The notes under the pieces are model-generated. The model was not told the DNA's origin and searched no databases. It saw only the letters and a list, made by a program, of their open reading frames with translations. A program made the translations under genes and the position numbers. DNA of 64,000 nt from Bacteroidota bacterium (GTDB lineage Bacteria > Bacteroidota > Bacteroidia > AKYH767-A > 2013-40CM-41-45): positions 32,498 to 96,497 of the forward strand of contig QQVM01000010.1 of the NCBI GenBank assembly GCA_003389385.1. Reading direction: 5' to 3'. This document shows, piece after piece, positions 27,057 through 36,200 of this stretch (the first letter of the stretch is position 1; every line of letters starts with the position of its first letter).

Positions 27057-27956
27057 ATGGAAACGAAAGACACGGAACAAAAATCAGGAAAAAGTACGCT
27101 ATGGATTGTGCTGCTGATAGCATCCGTAATGCTGAACATTTACCAGTGGTTTCACACCTCAAAAACCATAGACAACTACGAGCAGAGGGTTGATACACTT
27201 GTTGTAGAAAGGGTGAATGTTGAGAAAGAGCTTGCAGACACAAAAGCAGAACTGGAGAAATACAGAGGCATATCCGCCAACCTTGACAGTTTACTCAACG
27301 AAGCTCAGGCACAGCTTGACGTTCAGGAGGCTAAGATTAAAAATCTGTCGAAGTCGGAAAGAAACACAGTTGAGCTAAACAAAAAGCTTCAGGCCCAGCT
27401 TAAAGATTTGCAGATGCTGAGAGACGAGTACCTGGGCCGAATAGACAGCCTGCTTATGGCCAATAAGCAGCTGCAGACTGAGAAAGAGCAGCTGACCAGT
27501 AATGTGGAATCACTTTCAAAGAACCTTGAAACAACGGTAGCGACAGCATCAGTGCTCAAGTCAGAATACATCAAAGTGAAGTCACTCAAGCGCCGTGACA
27601 GCGGAAAGTATGTGGAAACAGCTATGGCAAAGAGGACACATAAGCTGGACGTATGCTTTGACATTCTTGACAACAAGATAACCAAGCAGGGAGAAAAAAC
27701 TGTTTACCTGAAAATCACGGAGCCGGGAGGCAAGCCGATAGGCAACAGGAGCACGGGGTCGAACACGTTCAAGACATCTTCAGGTGAAGAAGTTATGTAT
27801 GCAAGTTCCGCAAACATAACTTTCACAGGGGCCAAGCAAAATGTGTGTATGAGTTACGAAGAGCAGCAGGACAAAATGTTCCCTGCCGGCACATATCTTG
27901 TCGAAGTTTATGTTGACGGAAACCTGAGCGGAGCCGGATCCTTCACTTTGAGATAG
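27057..27956 (+). CDS. Membrane-anchored coiled-coil protein of unknown function
   Basis: A 299-residue protein with one N-terminal membrane helix (TLWIVLLIASVMLNIYQWF, about 15-33), a long heptad-rich coiled coil (about 45-185) and a C-terminal globular domain of about 100 residues with beta character (LDVCFDILDNKITKQGEKTVYLKITEPGG ... GTYLVEVYVDGNLSGAGSFTLR). The C-terminal part resembles domains that Bacteroidota place after coiled coils, but I cannot name a function. It has its own promoter-like boxes and a strong terminator, so it is monocistronic. Confidence 0.75.
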   Translation: METKDTEQKSGKSTLWIVLLIASVMLNIYQWFHTSKTIDNYEQRVDTLVVERVNVEKELADTKAELEKYRGISANLDSLLNEAQAQLDVQEAKIKNLSKSERNTVELNKKLQAQLKDLQMLRDEYLGRIDSLLMANKQLQTEKEQLTSNVESLSKNLETTVATASVLKSEYIKVKSLKRRDSGKYVETAMAKRTHKLDVCFDILDNKITKQGEKTVYLKITEPGGKPIGNRSTGSNTFKTSSGEEVMYASSANITFTGAKQNVCMSYEEQQDKMFPAGTYLVEVYVDGNLSGAGSFTLR

Positions 27957-27980
27957 GGAGTGACCGACATTGATTTGGAA

Positions 27981-28011
27981 GGGTCGTCCCATATTGGGAC
28001 GGCCCTTTTTT
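27981..28011 (+). terminator. Intrinsic terminator of coiled-coil protein gene
   Basis: GGGTCGTCCC and GGGACGGCCC form a 10-bp stem with one G-U pair and a 5-nt ATATT loop, followed by TTTTTT. The tail overlaps the last codon of the convergent thioredoxin gene by two bases. Confidence 0.85.
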
Positions 28012-28411
28012 AATTCTGATCAATTGCTTCTTCCAGAGAAGAAATCATTTTCGATACAACATCGAAGCCGCGCATTCTCCAAAGTTCTTGTTTGTTTTTC
28101 AGAAGAATGAATGTCGGCACACTCATCACGCTATAATTTTCTGCAAGAGAAGGCATCATGTCAATGTCAACTTTTACCAGAAGCACGGGCACAGAGAGTT
28201 TAGTCAGAGTCTGGTTAATAACCGGATCGGCCCATTTGCAAGGCTCGCACCAGTGAGCAAAGAAATCGAGCATGACATAGGCATGATCCAGCCACAATGT
28301 TTCCAGTGCGTCGGGACTTTTGTTTAATTCAACAACCGATAATTTTTGCACGATGAATGGTTGAGTGAGTTTTGCAGAATATTTTTGTTGACATTCAGGA
28401 ATAGAATTCAA
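28010..28411 (-). CDS. Thioredoxin family protein
   Basis: A 133-residue thioredoxin-fold protein without signal peptide. The active site is WCEPC (in DFFAHWCEPCKWADP), a variant of thioredoxin WCGPC, and the cis-Pro motif SVPTFILLKN is intact, so it should be a cytoplasmic thiol-disulfide oxidoreductase. The start is uncertain: TTG at 28411 gives the full frame, while GTG at 28351 (VQKLSVVELNKS) would match the usual thioredoxin N-terminus better and give 113 residues. No partner gene is adjacent. Confidence 0.85.
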   Translation of the reverse strand: MNSIPECQQKYSAKLTQPFIVQKLSVVELNKSPDALETLWLDHAYVMLDFFAHWCEPCKWADPVINQTLTKLSVPVLLVKVDIDMMPSLAENYSVMSVPTFILLKNKQELWRMRGFDVVSKMISSLEEAIDQN

Positions 28412-28595
28412 TTAAATTCTGGAGCATGATTGAGCCCGACACGCTCTCAGTTAATTTCTATTGACCTTAGATGACTTCAGAAGTTTGATATGGCAGTGCG
28501 CCGGGAGTGCTATTTATAATTGTCGGCCCCGAATTTCAATAAGTTTTATACAAATATACTACCACTAAGGCTGAAGCTAAAGCTTTTTAACGATC

Positions 28596-29561
28596 TTGGA
28601 ACACCATTCGCAGCACGTGGAAACCAGTAAACCCCCAGCGTATAAGGCCGCAGGCAAAATTTTGTTTTTCCTTTTCATTCTGCTTGTGCCGGTATTATCC
28701 TTAAGTCCCGGCATCTCACTTGTGCTTGGCCTTATCATCGGAATTTTTTTTGGAAACCCCTATCCCAAACAGAGTAAACCACTCAACAAGTATCTGCTGC
28801 AAGGAGCGATCATAGGCCTGGGGTTCGGGATGAATTTTACTAAAGTGATCACAGCAGGCAAAGACGGATTTGTGTTTACGTTGATGACCATAGCAGCAGC
28901 AATAGGCTTTGGTTATGTTCTTGGGCGTTGGCTGAGGGTAGAACGTATAATCTCTTATCTCATTTCAGTTGGGACTGCCATTTGCGGAGGCAGCGCTATT
29001 GCTGCAGTGAGTCAAGTGGTCAAGGCGGATGACAAAGAGATTTCAGTTTCAATAGGAACGGTTTTTATATTGAATGCTGTGGCTCTTTTTATTTTTCCAC
29101 TTATCGGCGCCTATTTTGGCCTCACCCAGGAGCAGTTTGGAATATGGGCGGCAATTGCAATCCATGATACAAGCTCGGTAGTTGGAGCCGCATCAGAATA
29201 CGGAAACGAATCATTGATGATTGCAACAACCGTAAAGCTTGCCAGAGCACTATGGATAATTCCGCTGGCGTTGCTTACATCACTGGTTTTTAAAAAGAAA
29301 AGCTCAGCATCAAGCTTTCCCTGGTTTATCGTTTTCTTCCTATTGGCATCAATAGCCAATACATACCTACAAATTTCTCCTGCAATAAGCACAGGTATCG
29401 TTAGCGTGGCAAAGACAGGTTTTAGCCTTACACTTTTTTTAATAGGCTGCGGCCTTTCACCTGAAGCCATCAAACAGGTTGGATTAAGACCCATGCTTCA
29501 GGGAGTGATATTATGGGTGTGCATTTTAACTTTAACGCTTGTCATGCTCATCCGCTATTGA
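28596..29561 (+). CDS. yeiH: YeiH family putative sulfate/anion exporter
   Basis: A 321-residue inner-membrane protein of the Cons_hypoth698 (YeiH/YadS) family, predicted to export sulfate or related anions. About ten helices are visible; signatures are LVLGLIIGIFFGNPYP, QGAIIGLGFGMNF, GTAICGGSAIAAVS and the conserved IHDTSSVVGAASEYG. TTG at 28596 opens the frame; GTG at 28617 is an alternative that removes seven residues. It is followed after 65 bp by an SLC13-type permease on the same strand, making a possible anion-handling pair. Confidence 0.88.
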   Translation: MEHHSQHVETSKPPAYKAAGKILFFLFILLVPVLSLSPGISLVLGLIIGIFFGNPYPKQSKPLNKYLLQGAIIGLGFGMNFTKVITAGKDGFVFTLMTIAAAIGFGYVLGRWLRVERIISYLISVGTAICGGSAIAAVSQVVKADDKEISVSIGTVFILNAVALFIFPLIGAYFGLTQEQFGIWAAIAIHDTSSVVGAASEYGNESLMIATTVKLARALWIIPLALLTSLVFKKKSSASSFPWFIVFFLLASIANTYLQISPAISTGIVSVAKTGFSLTLFLIGCGLSPEAIKQVGLRPMLQGVILWVCILTLTLVMLIRY

Positions 29562-29626
29562 CATTTTAATTGTACATTCGTTATTTAAGGGTTTAAATAT
29601 CTTCTGGGCACATAATTCCGAACGTG

Positions 29627-31387
29627 ATGGAGATTGCAATTGTACTTGGCCTTTTGCTTGCCGCCATCCTGCTTTTCTCATGGGAAAAAATCACAGTGGA
29701 TACTGTCACGCTGATGATGCTCGTGATACTAATTGCAACTAAAATTCTGACGCCCGCGGAAGCCTTCTCCGGATTCGGATCTGACTTTATCATCATACTC
29801 GGTTCCATATTTGTTATCAGCGGAGCTCTTCAGCAAACCGGAGTATTGGATCTCATAGGATCAAAGCTGTTGAAAGTGGCCAGAACCAACCCCTTGTTCC
29901 TTATCACATATTCAATGATTGCGGTTGGATTGATGTCGGCATTCATGAATAACACCACCGTAACAGCAATCTTTATTGCACCCATCATCACGGTTGCAAG
30001 AAGGATGAAAGTAAGCCCCTCCAAACTATTAATGCCGGTGGCTTATGCGAGCATACTTGGCGGAACCTGCACACTGATTGGTACCTCCACAAATGTGGCG
30101 GTGAGCGGTTATCTGAAAAACAACGGGTTGGCAGACATTGGCATGTTTGATTTCCTTCCGATAGGATTTGCACTTTTTGTGACGGGATTGCTGTACATGG
30201 TTTTAATTGGAAAGAGACTATTACCCGACATCAAGGAAGAGGGTCTCGCCGAAGAATTCAAGTTGAAAGATTATGTCAGCGAAATCGTTGTGAGCCCAGG
30301 CTCAGAGTTAATTGGCCAGGAAATTTTCAAATCGTCCTTGAATCAAACCGGATTCCGAATACTCAATGTTATAAGAGACGGAAGAAATTTTATGCCAGAT
30401 TACAGCACGCTTATTCACGAAAAGGACATCTTGATTGTTGAAGGAAACATTGATGATCTCATGAAAGTGAAAGAAACCACAGGAATCGACATCCGCGCGG
30501 ATAAATTTCCAGAGGCGGCTCTTCAGAGTGAACATATAAAGTTAGCTGAGGTTTTGGTAACACAACAATCGGAGTTTTTAAACGACACCCTGAAGAGGTC
30601 AAGCTTTAGGCAGAAGTACGGATTAGTTGTCCTTGCTATTAACAGGACGGGCCAAACAATTTCACAAAAGCTAGGCAATGTGAAACTGCATGTTGGCGAC
30701 ATTCTCCTGATTCAAGGTCCTTCGGACAAGATCAACTACCTCAAATCAACCAAAGCACTCACCATACTTGAGGACTTCAAGCCGCTACTTTACAGAAAGA
30801 GAAAAGGAATTCTTACGCTCATTCTATTTATTGCCGGTATAGTGGCAGGTACAACAGGCCTGTTGCCATTATCTGCGTCGTTGTTGATGGCAGCCATTAC
30901 ATTGATATTATCCAAGATAATAAGTGTTGAAAAAGCATACGAAACAATTGACTGGAGACTTTTAATATTAATTGGGGGGATGACTGCATTTGGTGTTGCA
31001 ATGAAAAATTCTGGCTCAGATATTTGGCTGGCCGAAAAAATAGTCAGCTTTTTGCTCCCCTTTGGATTAATTGCCATCATGGCGGGCTTTATTATTTTGA
31101 CAGTTTTTCTTACCCAGCCTATGTCAAATGCGGCCGCGGCACTTGTGGTGCTACCAGTAGCCATCGAAACAGCGAATCAAGTAGGCGCAAATCCAGTAGC
31201 ATTTGGAATAGCAGTAATGTTATCCGCATCTGTTTCCCTGATCACCCCATTCGAACCTTCATGCATTTTGGTTTGGGGGCCCGGTAAATACAGGTTCTAT
31301 GATTTTTTCAAAACAGGATTTTTGATTACGATTTTGTTGATGGCTGTTTTGCTCATCATGATACCCTGGTACTGGCCACTGAAGTAA
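29627..31387 (+). CDS. SLC13-family (DASS) anion permease with TrkA-C domains
   Basis: A 586-residue sodium- or proton-coupled anion transporter (sulfate or dicarboxylate type). Two membrane halves with the family motifs NNTTVTAIFIAP and LIGTSTNVAVSGYL in the first half and TQPMSNAAAALVVLPVAI and LITPFEPSCILVWGPG in the second flank two cytoplasmic TrkA-C (RCK_C) domains (about 205-390; VSPGSELIGQEIF, LIVEGNIDDLMKVKE and ILLIQGPSDKINYLK). This layout is that of SLC13/YfbS-like sulfate transporters. ATG at 29627 is used; a GTG directly before it adds one residue. Confidence 0.9.
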   Translation: MEIAIVLGLLLAAILLFSWEKITVDTVTLMMLVILIATKILTPAEAFSGFGSDFIIILGSIFVISGALQQTGVLDLIGSKLLKVARTNPLFLITYSMIAVGLMSAFMNNTTVTAIFIAPIITVARRMKVSPSKLLMPVAYASILGGTCTLIGTSTNVAVSGYLKNNGLADIGMFDFLPIGFALFVTGLLYMVLIGKRLLPDIKEEGLAEEFKLKDYVSEIVVSPGSELIGQEIFKSSLNQTGFRILNVIRDGRNFMPDYSTLIHEKDILIVEGNIDDLMKVKETTGIDIRADKFPEAALQSEHIKLAEVLVTQQSEFLNDTLKRSSFRQKYGLVVLAINRTGQTISQKLGNVKLHVGDILLIQGPSDKINYLKSTKALTILEDFKPLLYRKRKGILTLILFIAGIVAGTTGLLPLSASLLMAAITLILSKIISVEKAYETIDWRLLILIGGMTAFGVAMKNSGSDIWLAEKIVSFLLPFGLIAIMAGFIILTVFLTQPMSNAAAALVVLPVAIETANQVGANPVAFGIAVMLSASVSLITPFEPSCILVWGPGKYRFYDFFKTGFLITILLMAVLLIMIPWYWPLK

Positions 31388-31403
31388 GGGCCCGGCCATA
31401 ATA

Positions 31404-32462
31404 TTATTTTAATCCAAGCGAGTCTAGAGCTCGCTCCGCGTCATTGCGGTATTTTATACCGTCAGAAAATATTTTTTTCAGTAATGGTTGAGCGAGACTG
31501 GGTTTATTTGTATGCAGATAAGACATGGCCAGCAACCAATCTGCTTCTTCCTGTTCTGGTTTTGTACCTCCCTTATACTTAGAAAGCAATCTTATAACGC
31601 GCGTATATTTTTTATCGTCATATGCTTTTTTTGCCTCAACATATATTTCTTTGCCCGCAGCTTTGTTGGCAGCAGAACCCTTCACTGTTTCGGCGGTACT
31701 TCCAACAACAGTTGTCCGGCGACTGTTAGTGCTGGTTGTGTTCAGGTTTTCCGTGGTGACCTCCTCATGACCATAATCTTCCTGCACTTCAGAAGAGGCG
31801 GCAAGATCTTTAGTTTCTTTTTCCGAAGAATACTTCTGAGGAGTTTGTGATGGAGCCGACTCGCGCATTTCAGATTTTTTTCTATCCGAGCTTTCTCTGA
31901 ACAGATGAGCCGGAGGCTCATCGGATGCCTTCTCCACATCATCTTTCAAAATCTTAGGAGACCCCTCGGTGATATTGGCATCGGCATCAACAACTGTGCT
32001 GGCTTTTCCTTGGACGGATTCCTTCTGGTTTTTATCATAAAGGGACAGCCCTTCATCAGAAGAGACAACAGAAGGTGCCTGTAAGTTTTCGTTATCAGAC
32101 TTTAAGCTATTCGAAATCATTTCTGAACCACCCTCGTCTTTTAAAAGAAAATACAAAGATCCTACGGTGAGTGCTGCAAGAAGCAACATGGCAGCCATAC
32201 GACAAATCATTCGGAAGTTGGCCTGAATAAGCTTGTTGCCAGAAGATTTTTGTTCTCCCATCCACGCATTCAATTTTTCAAGCTCAACAAGAGCTTTCTT
32301 ACGATCTTCCTGGCCGATAAATCCGTCGATGGCTTCGCTGCAAAACTCACAATCATTGATATGAATCTCAATTTTTCTAATCTCAGATGGCGACAGCTTA
32401 TTATCGAGATAATTCAACAATGTCTCCTGATCCGGACACAGCTCTGTATCATTATATTTCAT
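31404..32462 (-). CDS. Anti-sigma factor-like membrane protein with zinc-finger N-terminus
   Basis: A 352-residue partner of the upstream ECF sigma factor. The N-terminus has a ZAS/zf-HC2 motif (HINDCEFCSEA, H-x3-C-x2-C) that clamps sigma, followed by a single membrane helix (about 86-104, ICRMAAMLLLAALTVGSLYFLL). The periplasmic part is low-complexity, Ser/Glu/Lys-rich, and ends in a TPR-like domain (AYDDKKYTRVIRLLSKYKGG ... LTHTN-type helices). ATG at 32462, 4 bp after the sigma stop and with GAGAG upstream, is favoured; ATG at 32477 would overlap sigma by 11 bp. Signal unknown. Confidence 0.82.
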   Translation of the reverse strand: MKYNDTELCPDQETLLNYLDNKLSPSEIRKIEIHINDCEFCSEAIDGFIGQEDRKKALVELEKLNAWMGEQKSSGNKLIQANFRMICRMAAMLLLAALTVGSLYFLLKDEGGSEMISNSLKSDNENLQAPSVVSSDEGLSLYDKNQKESVQGKASTVVDADANITEGSPKILKDDVEKASDEPPAHLFRESSDRKKSEMRESAPSQTPQKYSSEKETKDLAASSEVQEDYGHEEVTTENLNTTSTNSRRTTVVGSTAETVKGSAANKAAGKEIYVEAKKAYDDKKYTRVIRLLSKYKGGTKPEQEEADWLLAMSYLHTNKPSLAQPLLKKIFSDGIKYRNDAERALDSLGLK

Positions 32463-32466
32463 GGAT

Positions 32467-33036
32467 TTATCTCTCATTTTTTTTATCAAGATAAATTTTA
32501 AGATTTCTTTTTCCGTTTTGGATATTGCTTTTCACGTCCATCATTGACAATCCGGTATCGTCGGCAATTTCTTTGTAGGACTTTTCCTGAAGGTAGAACA
32601 TCTGAATACACAGTCTTTGTTTGTCATTCAGGGAGTTTACTCCGGATTCCAGCAATTGTAGCAGATATTCTTTATCGGGAACCCCATCAGGATGCAAAGG
32701 AAAAGCCGATTCCACATTTTGTTGGTGAGCGATTGTTTCCTGCAGGGGAACGGAATATTTTCCCTTATTCCTCCTTATTACCATCAGGCAGTGATTTCGA
32801 ATCACTGTATGCAGCCAGGATTTGAAATTGTGGATTTCATGTTTTAACAGATCCTGGTGAAGCTTTTCAAAAACGTTCATTACAGCGTCCCTGCTTTCTT
32901 CGGGATCTTTCAGATATTTCAAAGAAACGCCGTATGCAAGGTGCATGTATCTGCTGAACAAGACCCCTAAAGCATCTTTTTCGCCTGATTTAAAGCGATC
33001 AAGCAGTTCAATGTCTGAAAGTTTATTTAGCGCCAA
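32467..33036 (-). CDS. ECF RNA polymerase sigma factor
   Basis: A 189-residue extracytoplasmic-function sigma factor. Sigma-2 (about 20-90) shows LFSRYMHLAYGVSLKYLKDPEESRDAVMNVFEKL and a region 2.4-like FKSWLHTVIRNHCLMVIRR; sigma-4 (about 125-180) contains LNDKQRLCIQMFYLQEKSYKEIADDTGLSMMDVKS. The frame opens with TTG at 33036; no upstream ATG is available. It is followed by its membrane anti-sigma factor. The gene is divergent from the large collagen-like surface protein, a possible target. Confidence 0.92.
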   Translation of the reverse strand: MALNKLSDIELLDRFKSGEKDALGVLFSRYMHLAYGVSLKYLKDPEESRDAVMNVFEKLHQDLLKHEIHNFKSWLHTVIRNHCLMVIRRNKGKYSVPLQETIAHQQNVESAFPLHPDGVPDKEYLLQLLESGVNSLNDKQRLCIQMFYLQEKSYKEIADDTGLSMMDVKSNIQNGKRNLKIYLDKKNER

Positions 33037-33097
33037 TTTGTTTTAAGGTGCGGACCGGAGATTTGAACAAGGAGGCTTTGTCTGCCAGCCAGAAAAA

Positions 33098-33105
33098 CAA
33101 AGATA
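33098..33105 (-). promoter_or_regulatory. Putative -7 box of sigma/anti-sigma operon
   Basis: The minus strand reads TATCTTTG, an exact TAnnTTTG match, 61 bp upstream of the sigma start codon. No good -33 element was seen, as could be the case for an autoregulated ECF promoter. Confidence 0.3.
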
Positions 33106-33248
33106 CAGATCGTGAAAGGATTTAAAGTTGACCCGGGTGAATATTAAATGATATCATACATACACATAATTTTATTAGTCAATTAATGGCGATTTTTCTA
33201 ATTTGTGCGCTAGGAGACTAAAGAAGTTAAAATTTATCACTGAATAAA

Positions 33249-36200
33249 ATGAAAACAATAATCACAAAACCGATTTTGGTTTTATTATTACTATGCAATT
33301 ATGCGATTGCACAAGTTCCTCAAAAAATTAACTATCAGGCCGTGGCCCGCGACGGGGCCGGAGCATTAATTGTAAACCAGAATGTTGGCGTCAGGTTGAG
33401 CATTCTTGATGGTTCTGCTATGGGGCCATCAGAATATACCGAGCAACACTTGGTAAGCACCAATGCATACGGACTATTTACAGTAGCAATTGGATCCGGA
33501 ACTGTTGTGTCTGGTGCATTTGGAGGAATAACCTGGGCTTCCGGCTCAAAGTATTTAAAGGTTGAACTTGATCCAAGCGGAGGCACATCCTACATTGACA
33601 TGGGCGCGAATGAACTGTTGAGCGTTCCATATGCCATTTACAGTGAAAACAGCAATACTCCGGGACCTCAGGGAAATGACGGAGCAACCTGGTTTTTGGG
33701 TGCAGGAGTACCTGCGCCAGGCACAGGAAATATAGATGATTTGTATTTAGACAATACCAGCGGAGACTATTACCGCAAGACGGCAGTGAACACCTGGACA
33801 CAGCAGGGAAATTTACGTGGTCCATCTGGTCCACAAGGATTGTCCGGAGATAAATATGCTACAACATCAGTAACCTCAATGAGTATTTCCACCGGAGTTA
33901 AAAACTTCAACGTGGGCAGCGGCTTATCCTATTCCATCGGACAAAATGTACTCATTTCAAACTCTGTCACAGACAGAATGGAGGGAACGCTTATTTCATA
34001 TAACAACGCGACAGGTGCGATGTCAGTGAATGTGAACACTATTAGCGGTTCCGGAACCTTTAACAGCTGGCAGGTTAACTTGAACGGTGCACCTGGTCCA
34101 CAGGGCGCTTCAGGAGCTACATGGCTGACGGGATCGGGAGCTCCGGGGGCTGCACTTGGGCTAGTTAATGATTTTTACCTTAACTCAAATAACGGAGATT
34201 ACTACCTGAAAACAGGAGCAAGTACCTGGGTCTTGCAGGGCAACTTAAGGGGACCAGTGGGGGCCACAGGTGCCACTGGAACTACCGGGGCCACAGGTGC
34301 GACTGGTCCTGCAGGAGCAAATGGTGTTAACGGGGCGACCTGGTATACTGGTGCGGGAGCACCTGCGGGAGCGCTTGGAATAGTCAATGATCTTTATCTT
34401 AACACAAGTAACGGGGATTATTATAGGAAAACCGGAGCAAGCACTTGGGCTTTGCAGGCAAATTTAAGTGGTCCGGCAGGGCCGCAAGGAATTCAGGGGC
34501 CTGCGGGTCCGGCCGGAGCTACGGGTCCGGTTGGTCCGCAGGGGCCGACCGGGGCCACAGGTGCTACAGGTCCGCAAGGACCAGCAGGAACCAACGGTAC
34601 CAATGGAATTAACGGCACGAATGGAACCGATGGAACGAACGGTGCCACATGGTTTACAGGCTCAACGGCACCGGCCGGTGCTCTTGGAGTAGTGAATGAT
34701 TTGTATTTGAACACTTCTACTGGTGAATATTTCAGAAAGACAGGTGCGAGTACATGGACATTACAAGGCAATTTGTCTGGCCCGGCGGGACCGCAGGGAT
34801 TGCCTGGAGACCGATATGCAACAACGAGCGTTACTTCGCTAACCATATCCACCGGTTCAAAGAGTCTTACAGTGGGCACTTCACTGTCTTATTCAATCGG
34901 ACAAAACATTCTGATATCAAATTCTGCTACGAACAGAATGGAAGGCACTCTGACCTCATATAATTCTGGCACAGGTGCAATGGTTGTAAACGTAACAGTC
35001 ATCACTGGCTCTGGAACATTTGCAAGTTGGCAAGTGAATCTGAACGGTGCGCCAGGTCCACAGGGAACATCAGGTGCAACATGGTTTACCGGAAGCGGAT
35101 CGCCAGCAGTCGCGCTTGGAGTAGTGAATGATTTGTATTTGAATACTGCCAACGGAGAGTACTTCAAGAAAACAGGCGCGAGCACCTGGACACTTCAGGG
35201 AAATCTGACGGGAGCACCCGGAGCTCCTGGCGCGACCGGAGCCACCGGCGCGACCGGACCAATTGGGCCTGCGGGACCACAGGGACCTACCGGACCTACC
35301 GGTGCAACCGGACCACAGGGCCCTGCAGGAACGAATGGAACCAATGGAACCAATGGAACAAACGGGGCAACATGGTTTACCGGAACGACAGCACCATCGG
35401 GTGCTCTTGGTGTGGTAAATGACCTTTACCTGAATACCATCAACGGTGACTATCACCGGAAGACCGGTGCGAGCACCTGGACACTTCAGGGAAATCTGAC
35501 CGGGCCACAAGGACCATCTGGGACTAACGGAACCAATGGCATCAATGGAACCAACGGAACTAACGGAACAAATGGGGCGACCTGGTATACGGGAACTGCA
35601 GCACCATCCGGCGCTTTGGGTATAGTGAACGATTTATTTCTGAATACAGCAAATGGAATTTATTATAAAAAGACCGCAGTGAGCACCTGGACTCAGCAGG
35701 GTAATCTTACCGGCCCTACAGGCCCGGCCGGCAGCGCAAATCTTGCAGGGAACACCAACTATGTAGCCAAGTTTGTCGGCTCAACCAGCGGAGGCAACTC
35801 CATGATTTATGATAACGGTGTGAATATAGGAATTGGAACCACTGCGCCTGCCGGACAGTTGCACATCAACGGGCAAAACAATTCACCACAGCTTTTGATA
35901 TCAGCAGCAGCGACACAAAGCAACATGAATCCGCTGATATTGATGCGTAATAATACCGGAGATCCTATCATGAGCATACACACAGATAATGTAGATAATA
36001 TTTTCATGGGTGTAGACGCCGGACTCAGCAACAACCAGTCAGGTGGAGGAACCTTCAATGCATTTCTTGGACCTTATTCAGGGTACACGAATACACTTGG
36101 CGTAAATAACGTGGCGATCGGGCATAGTTCACAATATTCAAACACCATAGGCTATAACAATACATCTGTAGGAAGTCAGTCCATGTATTCGAATACAGAG

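Noticed and set aside
33660..35740. Strong regular DNA repeats that could look like a CRISPR array or satellite
   Set aside because: They are in phase with one long coding frame and encode Gly-X-Y runs and 45-residue protein modules; no short identical repeat with unique spacers is present.
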